A DNA stretch of 64,000 nt from Sepiola atlantica (taxonomy: Eukaryota > Mollusca > Cephalopoda > Sepiida > Sepiolidae). Below the pieces are notes generated by a model. It had not been told where the DNA came from, ran no database searches, and saw only the letters and a list, made by a program, of their open reading frames with translations. Positions 51,597 to 63,000 of the stretch are shown here, in pieces. Location: the NCBI GenBank assembly GCA_963556195.1, contig CAUVYP010001208.1:5146001-5210000 (forward strand). Direction: 5' to 3'. Every line of letters begins with the position of its first letter. The stretch's first letter is position 1. The position numbers and the translations under genes were made by a program.

Positions 51597-54500
51597 TTAG
51601 CGCGTTTTAAAGTTGATATCGCTTTTGTTTATAACTTCCACATTTATTCGAATTGTGCAACGAAACTTTGCACAGATTAGCGGAGTCACATTTTCTACTG
51701 AAGTACCAAGTTTCAGAAGTGCAGCTCTTGTACTGCCGGAGATATGTCGATACAAACTGAATACGCAAAACATCAACAAAATTTAGCGCGTTTGAAAGTT
51801 GATATCGCTTTTGTTTATAACTTCCACATTTATTCGAATTGTGCAACGAAACTTTGCAGACAGTCGCGGAGACACATGTTCTACTGAAGTACCAAGTTTC
51901 AGAAGTGCAGCTCTTGTACTGCCGGAGATATGTCGATACAAACTGAATACGCAAACTATCAACAAAATTGATTGCGATTCAAAGTTGATATCGCTTTTGT
52001 TTATAACTTCACCATTCTTTAGAATTGTGCAACGAAACTTTGCAGGGATACGCGGAGTCACATGCTCTACTGAAGTACCAAGTTTCAGAAGTGCAGCTCT
52101 TGTACTGCCGGAGATATGTCGATACAAACTGAATACGCAAAACATCGACAAAATTTAGCGCGTTTTAAAGTTGATATCGCTTTTGTTTATAACTTCCACA
52201 TTTATTCGAATTGTGCAACGAAACTTTGCACAGATTAGCGGAGTCACATTTTCTACTGAAGTACTAAGTTTCAGAAGTGCAGCTCTTGTACTGCCGGAGA
52301 TATGTCGATACAAACTGAATACGCAAAACATCGACAAAATTTAGCGCGTTTTAAAGTTGATATCGCTTTTGTTTATAACTTCCACATTTATTCGAATTGT
52401 GCAACGAAACTTTGCAGACAGTCGCGGATAGGCCTTTTCTACTGAAGTACCAAGTTTCAGAAGTGCAGCTCTTGTACTGCCGGAGATATGTCGATACAAA
52501 CTGAATACGCAAAACATCAACAAAATTTAGCGCGTTTTAAAGTTGATATCGCTTTTGTTTATAACTTCCACATTTATTCGAATTGTGCAACGAAACTTTG
52601 CACAGATTAGCGGAGTCACATTTTCTACTGAAGTACCAAGTTTCAGAAGTGCAGCTATTGTACTGCCGGAGATATGTCGATACAAACTGAATACGCAAAA
52701 CATCAACAAAATTTAGCGCGTTTTAAAGTTGATATCGCTTTTGTTTATAACTTCCACATTTATTCGAATTGTGCAACGAAACTTTGCAGACAGTCGCGGA
52801 GACACATGTTCTACTGAAGTACCAAGTTTCAGAAGTGCAGCTCTTGTACTGCCGGAGATATGTCGATACAAACTGAATACGCAAAACATCAACAAAATTT
52901 AGCGCGTTTTAAAGTTGATATCGCTTTTGTTTATAACTTCCACATTTATTCGAATTGTGCAACGAAACTTTGCACAGATTAGCGGAGTCACATGTTCTAC
53001 TGAAGTACCAAGTTTCAGAAGTGCAGCTCTTGTACTGCCGGAGATATGTCGATACAAACTGAATACGCAAAACATCGACAAAATTTAGCGCGTTTTAAAG
53101 TTGATATCGCTTTTGTTTATAACTTCCACATTTATTCGAATTGTGCAACGAAACTTTGCACAGATTAGCGGAGTCACATTTTCTACTGAAGTACCAAGTT
53201 TCAGAAGTGCAGCTCTTGTACTGCCGGAGATATGTCGATACAAACTGAATACGCAAAACATCTACAAAATTTAGCCCGTTTTAAAGTTGATATCGCTTTT
53301 GTTTATAACTTCCACATTTATTCGAATTGTGCAACGAAACTTTGCAGACAGTCGCGGAGGCACAGTTCCTACTGAAGTACCAAGTTTCAGAAGTGCAGCT
53401 CTTGTACTGCCGGAGATATGTCGATACAAACTGAATACGCAAAACATCAACAAAATTTAGCGCGTTTGAAAGTTGATATCGCTTTTGTTTATAACTTCCA
53501 CATTTATTCGAATTGTGCAACGAAACTTTGCAGACAGTCGCGGAGACACATGTTCTACTGAAGTACCAAGTTTCAGAAGTGCAGCTCTTGTACTGCCGGA
53601 GATATGTCGATACAAACTGAATACGCAAACTATCAACAAAATTGATTGCGATTCAAAGTTGATATCGCTTTTGTTTATAACTTCACCATTCTTTAGAATT
53701 GTGCAACGAAACTTTGCAGGGATACGCGGAGTCACATGCTCTACTGAAGTACCAAGTTTCAGAAGTGCAGCTCTTGTACTGCCGGAGATATGTCGATACA
53801 AACTGAATACGCAAAACATCGACAAAATTTAGCGCGTTTTAAAGTTGATATCGCTTTTGTTTATAACTTCCACATTTATTCGAATTGTGCAACGAAACTT
53901 TGCACAGATTAGCGGAGTCACATTTTCTACTGAAGTACCAAGTTTCAGAAGTGCAGCTCTTGTACTGCCGGAGATATGTCGATACAAACTGAATACGCAA
54001 AACATCAACAAAATTTAGCGCGTTTGAAAGTTGATATCGCTTTTGTTTATAACTTCCACATTTATTCGAATTGTGCAACGAAACTTTGCAGACAGTCGCG
54101 GAGACACATGTTCTACTGAAGTACCAAGTTTCAGAAGTGCAGCTCTTGTACTGCCGGAGATATGTCGATACAAACTGAATACGCAAACTATCAACAAAAT
54201 TGATTGCGATTCAAAGTTGATATCGCTTTTGTTTATAACTTCACCATTCTTTAGAATTGTGCAACGAAACTTTGCAGGGATACGCGGAGTCACATGCTCT
54301 ACTGAAGTACCAAGTTTCAGAAGTGCAGCTCTTGTACTGCCGGAGATATGTCGATACAAACTGAATACGCAAAACATCGACAAAATTTAGCGCGTTTTAA
54401 AGTTGATATCGCTTTTGTTTATAACTTCCACATTTATTCGAATTGTGCAACGAAACTTTGCACAGATTAGCGGAGTCACATTTTCTACTGAAGTACTAAG

Positions 54501-56060
54501 TTTCAGAAGTGCAGCTCTTGTACTGCCGGAGATATGTCGATACAAACTGAATACGCAAAACATCGACAAAATTTAGCGCGTTTTAAAGTTGATATCGCTT
54601 TTGTTTATAACTTCCACATTTATTCGAATTGTGCAACGAAACTTTGCAGACAGTCGCGGATAGGCCTTTTCTACTGAAGTACCAAGTTTCAGAAGTGCAG
54701 CTCTTGTACTGCCGGAGGTATGTCGATACAAACTGAATACGCAAAACATCAACAAAATTTAGCGCGTTTTAAAGTTGATATCGCTTTTGTTTATAACTTC
54801 CACATTTATTCGAATTGTGCAACGAAACTTTGCACAGATTAGCGGAGTCACATTTTCTACTGAAGTACCAAGTTTCAGAAGTGCAGCTATTGTACTGCCG
54901 GAGATATGTCGATACAAACTGAATACGCAAAACATCAACAAAATTTAGCGCGTTTTAAAGTTGATATCGCTTTTGTTTATAACTTCCACATTTATTCGAA
55001 TTGTGCAACGAAACTTTGCAGACAGTCGCGGAGACACATGTTCTACTGAAGTACCAAGTTTCAGAAGTGCAGCTCTTGTACTGCCGGAGATATGTCGATA
55101 CAAACTGAATACGCAAAACATCAACAAAATTTAGCGCGTTTTAAAGTTGATATCGCTTTTGTTTATAACTTCCACATTTATTCGAATTGTGCAACGAAAC
55201 TTTGCACAGATTAGCGGAGTCACATGTTCTACTGAAGTACCAAGTTTCAGAAGTGCAGCTCTTGTACTGCCGGAGATATGTCGATACAAACTGAATACGC
55301 AAAACATCGACAAAATTTAGCGCGTTTTAAAGTTGATATCGCTTTTGTTTATAACTTCCACATTTATTCGAATTGTGCAACGAAACTTTGCACAGATTAG
55401 CGGAGTCACATTTTCTACTGAAGTACCAAGTTTCAGAAGTGCAGCTCTTGTACTGCCGGAGATATGTCGATACAAACTGAATACGCAAAACATCTACAAA
55501 ATTTAGCCCGTTTTAAAGTTGATATCGCTTTTGTTTATAACTTCCACATTTATTCGAATTGTGCAACGAAACTTTGCAGACAGTCGCGGAGGCACAGTTC
55601 CTACTGAAGTACCAAGTTTCAGAAGTGCAGCTCTTGTACTGCCGGAGATATGTCAATACAAACTGAATACGCAAAACATCAACAAAATTTAGCGCGTTTG
55701 AAAGTTGATATCGCTTTTGTTTATAACTTCCACATTTATTCGAATTGTGCAACGAAACTTTGCAGACAGTCGCGGAGACACATGTTCTACTGAAGTACCA
55801 AGTTTCAGAAGTGCAGCTCTTGTACTGCCGGAGATATGTCGATACAAACTGAATACGCAAACTATCAACAAAATTGATTGCGATTCAAAGTTGATATCGC
55901 TTTTGTTTATAACTTCACCATTCTTTAGAATTGTGCAACGAAACTTTGCAGGGATACGCGGAGTCACATGCTCTACTGAAGTACCAAGTTTCAGAAGTGC
56001 AGCTCTTGTACTGCCGGAGATATGTCGATACAAACTGAATACGCAAAACATCGACAAAAT
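51597..56060. repeat. 12-mer HOR, two copies (2,232 bp each)
   Basis: Monomer order: B, C, K2, B, D, B, C, G, B, H2, C, K2, from 51,597 and from 53,829. Shared markers are gcagctattg in the sixth monomer, acatctac before H2, cacagttcc in H2 and gggatacgc in both K2. I noticed two differences: ccggaggtatg near 54,715 and atgtcaatac near 55,650, both only in the second copy. Those two variants also appear at +7,253, which orders the events: the 12-mer duplicated first, then the larger unit. Confidence 0.9.
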
Positions 56061-59000
56061 TTAGCGCGTTTTAAAGTTGATATCGCTTTTGTTTATAACT
56101 TCCACATTTATTCGAATTGTGCAACGAAACTTTGCAGACAGTCGCGGATAGGCCTTTTCTACTGAAGTACCAAGTTTCAGAAGTGCAGCTCTTGTACTGC
56201 CGGAGATATGTCGATACAAACTGAATACGCAAAACATCAACAAAATTTAGCGCGTTTTAAAGTTGATATCGCTTTTGTTTATAACTTCCACATTTATTCG
56301 AATTGTGCAACGAAACTTTGCACAGATTAGCGGAGTCACATTTTCTACTGAAGTACCAAGTTTCAGAAGTGCAGCTATTGTACTGCCGGAGATATGTCGA
56401 TACAAACTGAATACGCAAAACATCAACAAAATTTAGCGCGTTTTAAAGTTGATATCGCTTTTGTTTATAACTTCCACATTTATTCGAATTGTGCAACGAA
56501 ACTTTGCAGACAGTCGCGGAGACACATGTTCTACTGAAGTACCAAGTTTCAGAAGTGCAGCTTTTGTACTGCCGGAGATATGTCGATACAACCTGAATAC
56601 GCAAAACATCAACAAAATTTAGCGCGTTTTAAAGTTGATATCGCTTTTGTTTATAACTTCCACATTTATTCGAATTGTGCAACGAAACTTTGCACAGATT
56701 AGCGGAGTCACATGTTCTACTGAAGTACCAAGTTTCAGAAGTGCAGCTCTTGTACTGCCGGAGATATGTCGATACAAACTGAATACGCAAAACATCAACA
56801 AAATTTAGCGCGTTTTAAAGTTGATATCGCTTTTGTTTATAACTTCCACATTTATTCGAATTGTGCAACGAAACTTTGCACAGATTAGCGGAGTCACATG
56901 TACTACTGAAGTACCAAGTTCAGAAGTGCAGCTCTTGTACTGCCGGAGATATGTCGATACAAACTGAATACGCAAAACATCAACAAAATTTAGCGCGTTT
57001 TAAAGTTGATATCGCTTTTGTTTATAACTTCCACATTTATTCGAATTGTGCAACGAAACTTTGCACAGATAAGCGGAGTCACATTTTCTACTGAAGTACC
57101 AAGTTTCAGAGGTGCAGCTCTTGTACTGCCGGAGATATGTCGATACAAACTGAATACGCAAAACATCAACAAAATTAAGCGCGTTTGAAAGTTGATATCG
57201 CTTTTGTTTATAACTTCCACATTTATTCGAATTGTGCAACGAAACTTTGCAGACAGTCGCGGAGACACATGTTCTACTGAAGTACCAAGTTTCAGAAGTG
57301 CAGCTCTTGTACTGCCGGAGATATGTCGATACAAACTGAATACGCAAACTATCAACAAACTTGATTGCGATTTAAAGTTGATATCGCTTTTGTTTATAAC
57401 TTCACCATTCTTTAGAATTGTGCATCGAAACTTTGCAGAGATACGCGGAGTCACATCCTCTACTGAAGTACCAAGTTTCAGAAGTGCAGCTCCGTTACTG
57501 CCGGAGATATGTCGATACAAACTGAATACGCAAAACATCGACAAAATTTAGCGCGTTTTAAAGTTGATATCGCTTTTGTTTATAACTTCCACATTTATTC
57601 GAATTGTGCAACGAAACTTTGCACAGATTAGCGGAGTCACATTTTCTACTGAAGTACTAAGTTTCGGAAGTGCAGCTCTTGTACTGCCGGAGATATGTCG
57701 ATACAAACTGAATACGCAAAACATCGACAAAATTTAGCGCGTTTTAAAGTTGATATCGCTTTTGTTTATAACTTCAACATTTATTCGAATTGTGCAACGA
57801 AACTTTGCAGACAGTCGCGGAGGCACAGTTTCTACTGAAGTACCAAGTTTAAGAAGTGCAGCTCTTGTACTGCCGGAGATATGTCGATACAAACTGAATA
57901 CGCAAAACATCAACAAAATTTAGCGCGTTTTAAAGTTGATATCGCTTTTGTTTATAACTTCCACATTTATTCGAATTGTGCAACGAAACTTTGCACAGAT
58001 TAGCGGAGTCACATTTTCTACTGAAGTACCAAGTTTCAGAAGTGCAGCTCTTGTACTGCCGGAGATATGTCGATACAAACTGAATACGCAAAACATCAAC
58101 AAAATTTAGCGCGTTTTAAAGTTGATATCGCTTTTGTTTATAACTTCCACATTTATTCGAATTGTGCAACGAAACTTTGCAGACAGTCGCGGAGACACAT
58201 GTTCTACTGAAGTACCAAGTTTCAGAAGTGCAGCTCTTGTACTGCCGGAGATATGTCGATACAAACTGAATACGCAAAACATCGACAAAATTTAGCGCGT
58301 TTTAAAGTTGATATCGCTTTTGCTTATAACTTCCACATTTATTCGAATTGTGAAACGAAACTTTGCAGACCGTCGCGGAGACACACGTTCTACTGAAGTA
58401 CCAAGTTTCAGAAGTGCAGCTCTTGTACTGCCGGAGATATGTCGATACAAACTGAATACGCAAAACATCAACAAAATTTAGCGCGTTTTAAAGTTGATAT
58501 CGCTTTTGTTTATAACTTCCACATTTATTCGAATTGTGCAACGAAACTTTGCACAGATTAGCGGAGTCACATTTTCTACTGAAGTACCAAGTTTCAGAAG
58601 TGCAGCTCTTGTACTGCCGGAGATATGTCGATACAAACTGAATACGCAAAACATCAACAAAATTTAGCGCGTTTGAAAGTTGATATCGCTTTTGTTTATA
58701 ACTTCCACATTTATTCGAATTGTGCAACGAAACTTTGCAGACAGTCGCGGAGACACATGTTCTACTGAAGTACCAAGTTTCAGAAGTGCAGCTCTTGTAC
58801 TGCCGGAGATATGTCGATACAAACTGAATACGCAAAACATCGACAAAATTTAGCGCGTTTTAAAGTTGATATCGCTTTTGTTTATAACTTCCACATTTAT
58901 TCGAATTGTGCAACGAAACTTTGCACAGATTAGCGGAGTCACATGTTCTACTGAAGTACTAAGTTTCAGAAGTGCAGCTCTTGTACTGCCGGAGATATGT

Positions 59001-60061
59001 CGATACAAACTGAATACGCAAAACATCGACAAAATTTAGCGCGTTTTAAAGTTGATATCGCTTTTGTTTATAACTTCCACATTTATTCGAATTGTGCAAC
59101 GAAACTTTGCACAGATTAGCGGAGTCACATTTTCTACTGAAGTACTAAGTTTCAGAAGTGCAGCTCTTGTACTGCCGGAGATATGTCGATACAAACTGAA
59201 TACGCAAAACATCGACAAAATTTAGCGCGTTTTAAAGTTGATATCGCTTTTGTTTATAACTTCCACATTTATTCGAATTGTACAACGAAACTTTGCAGAC
59301 AGTCGCGGATAGGCCTTTTCTACTGAAGTACCAAGTTTCAGAAGTGCAGCTCTTGTACTGCCGGAGATATGTCGATACAAACTGAATACGCAAAACATCA
59401 ACAAAATTTAGCGCGTTTTAAAGTTGATATCGCTTTTGTTTATAACTTCCACATTTATTCGAATTGTGCAACGAAACTTTGCACAGATTAGCGGAGTCAC
59501 ATTGTCTACTGAAGTACCAAGTTTCAGAAGTGCAGCTCTTGTACTGCCGGAGATATGTCGATACAAACTGAATACGCAAAACATCAACAAAATTTAGCGC
59601 GTTTTAAAGTTGATATCGCTTTTGTTTATAACTTCCACATTTATTCGAATTGTGCAACGAAACTTTGCAGACAGTCGCGGAGACACATGTGCTACTGAAG
59701 TACCAAGTTTCAGAAGTGCAGCTCTTGTACTGCCGGAGATATGTCGATACAAACTGAATACGCAAAACATCGACAAAATTTAGCGCGTTTTAAAGTTGAT
59801 ATCGCCTTTGTTTATAACTTCCACATTTATTCGAATTGTGCAACGAAACTTTGCCGACAGTCGCGGATAGGCCTTTTCCACTGAAGTACCAAGTTTCAGA
59901 AGTGCAGCTCTTGTACTGCCGGAGATATGTCGATACAAACTGAATACGCAAAACATCAACAAAATTTAGCGCGTTTTAAAGTTGATATCGCTTTTGTTTA
60001 TAACTTCCACATTTATTCGAATTGTGCAACGAAACTTTGCACAGATACGCGGAGTCACATT
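52809..60061. repeat. 7,253-bp unit, copy 1
   Basis: This unit starts inside the C at 52,713 and continues G, B, H2, C, K2, then the complete second 12-mer (53,829-56,060), then D, B, C, G, G (with 1-bp deletion agttcagaag near 56,920), B, C, K2, B, H2-like, B, C, E, B, C, G, B, D, B, C, D and the left part of a B. The length is 39 periods minus 1. Within 56,990-57,547 three monomers lack the usual minus-strand stop (aattaagcgc near 57,177 and the K2 edge), giving the longest open frame in the window, 184 codons. Confidence 0.82.
53271..53456. repeat. Class H2 monomer (representative)
   Basis: This is an H-like monomer with gcggaggcacagttcc in the window and a left edge reading ttagcccg instead of ttagcgcg. 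The monomer before it ends acatctac, a junction seen only at these sites. Copies lie at 53,271, 55,503, 60,524 and 62,756, and a related one (cacagtttc) at 57,734. It marks the 12-mer HOR. Confidence 0.86.
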
Positions 60062-63000
60062 TTCTACTGAAGTACCAAGTTTCAGAAGTGCAGCTCTTGT
60101 ACTGCCGGAGATATGTCGATACAAACTGAATACGCAAAACATCAACAAAATTTAGCGCGTTTTAAAGTTGATATCGCTTTTGTTTATAACTTCCACATTT
60201 ATTCGAATTGTGCAACGAAACTTTGCACAGATTAGCGGAGTCACATGTTCTACTGAAGTACCAAGTTTCAGAAGTGCAGCTCTTGTACTGCCGGAGATAT
60301 GTCGATACAAACTGAATATGCAAAACATCGACAAAATTTAGCGCGTTTTAAAGTTGATATCGCTTTTGTTTATAACTTCCACATTTATTCGAATTGTGCA
60401 ACGAAACTTTGCACAGATTAGCGGAGTCACATTTTCTACTGAAGTACCAAGTTTCAGAAGTGCAGCTCTTGTACTGCCGGAGATATGTCGATACAAACTG
60501 AATACGCAAAACATCTACAAAATTTAGCCCGTTTTAAAGTTGATATCGCTTTTGTTTATAACTTCCACATTTATTCGAATTGTGCAACGAAACTTTGCAG
60601 ACAGTCGCGGAGGCACAGTTCCTACTGAAGTACCAAGTTTCAGAAGTGCAGCTCTTGTACTGCCGGAGATATGTCGATACAAACTGAATACGCAAAACAT
60701 CAACAAAATTTAGCGCGTTTGAAAGTTGATATCGCTTTTGTTTATAACTTCCACATTTATTCGAATTGTGCAACGAAACTTTGCAGACAGTCGCGGAGAC
60801 ACATGTTCTACTGAAGTACCAAGTTTCAGAAGTGCAGCTCTTGTACTGCCGGAGATATGTCGATACAAACTGAATACGCAAACTATCAACAAAATTGATT
60901 GCGATTCAAAGTTGATATCGCTTTTGTTTATAACTTCACCATTCTTTAGAATTGTGCAACGAAACTTTGCAGGGATACGCGGAGTCACATGCTCTACTGA
61001 AGTACCAAGTTTCAGAAGTGCAGCTCTTGTACTGCCGGAGATATGTCGATACAAACTGAATACGCAAAACATCGACAAAATTTAGCGCGTTTTAAAGTTG
61101 ATATCGCTTTTGTTTATAACTTCCACATTTATTCGAATTGTGCAACGAAACTTTGCACAGATTAGCGGAGTCACATTTTCTACTGAAGTACCAAGTTTCA
61201 GAAGTGCAGCTCTTGTACTGCCGGAGATATGTCGATACAAACTGAATACGCAAAACATCAACAAAATTTAGCGCGTTTGAAAGTTGATATCGCTTTTGTT
61301 TATAACTTCCACATTTATTCGAATTGTGCAACGAAACTTTGCAGACAGTCGCGGAGACACATGTTCTACTGAAGTACCAAGTTTCAGAAGTGCAGCTCTT
61401 GTACTGCCGGAGATATGTCGATACAAACTGAATACGCAAACTATCAACAAAATTGATTGCGATTCAAAGTTGATATCGCTTTTGTTTATAACTTCACCAT
61501 TCTTTAGAATTGTGCAACGAAACTTTGCAGGGATACGCGGAGTCACATGCTCTACTGAAGTACCAAGTTTCAGAAGTGCAGCTCTTGTACTGCCGGAGAT
61601 ATGTCGATACAAACTGAATACGCAAAACATCGACAAAATTTAGCGCGTTTTAAAGTTGATATCGCTTTTGTTTATAACTTCCACATTTATTCGAATTGTG
61701 CAACGAAACTTTGCACAGATTAGCGGAGTCACATTTTCTACTGAAGTACTAAGTTTCAGAAGTGCAGCTCTTGTACTGCCGGAGATATGTCGATACAAAC
61801 TGAATACGCAAAACATCGACAAAATTTAGCGCGTTTTAAAGTTGATATCGCTTTTGTTTATAACTTCCACATTTATTCGAATTGTGCAACGAAACTTTGC
61901 AGACAGTCGCGGATAGGCCTTTTCTACTGAAGTACCAAGTTTCAGAAGTGCAGCTCTTGTACTGCCGGAGGTATGTCGATACAAACTGAATACGCAAAAC
62001 ATCAACAAAATTTAGCGCGTTTTAAAGTTGATATCGCTTTTGTTTATAACTTCCACATTTATTCGAATTGTGCAACGAAACTTTGCACAGATTAGCGGAG
62101 TCACATTTTCTACTGAAGTACCAAGTTTCAGAAGTGCAGCTATTGTACTGCCGGAGATATGTCGATACAAACTGAATACGCAAAACATCAACAAAATTTA
62201 GCGCGTTTTAAAGTTGATATCGCTTTTGTTTATAACTTCCACATTTATTCGAATTGTGCAACGAAACTTTGCAGACAGTCGCGGAGACACATGTTCTACT
62301 GAAGTACCAAGTTTCAGAAGTGCAGCTCTTGTACTGCCGGAGATATGTCGATACAAACTGAATACGCAAAACATCAACAAAATTTAGCGCGTTTTAAAGT
62401 TGATATCGCTTTTGTTTATAACTTCCACATTTATTCGAATTGTGCAACGAAACTTTGCACAGATTAGCGGAGTCACATGTTCTACTGAAGTACCAAGTTT
62501 CAGAAGTGCAGCTCTTGTACTGCCGGAGATATGTCGATACAAACTGAATACGCAAAACATCGACAAAATTTAGCGCGTTTTAAAGTTGATATCGCTTTTG
62601 TTTATAACTTCCACATTTATTCGAATTGTGCAACGAAACTTTGCACAGATTAGCGGAGTCACATTTTCTACTGAAGTACCAAGTTTCAGAAGTGCAGCTC
62701 TTGTACTGCCGGAGATATGTCGATACAAACTGAATACGCAAAACATCTACAAAATTTAGCCCGTTTTAAAGTTGATATCGCTTTTGTTTATAACTTCCAC
62801 ATTTATTCGAATTGTGCAACGAAACTTTGCAGACAGTCGCGGAGGCACAGTTCCTACTGAAGTACCAAGTTTCAGAAGTGCAGCTCTTGTACTGCCGGAG
62901 ATATGTCAATACAAACTGAATACGCAAAACATCAACAAAATTTAGCGCGTTTGAAAGTTGATATCGCTTTTGTTTATAACTTCCACATTTATTCGAATTG

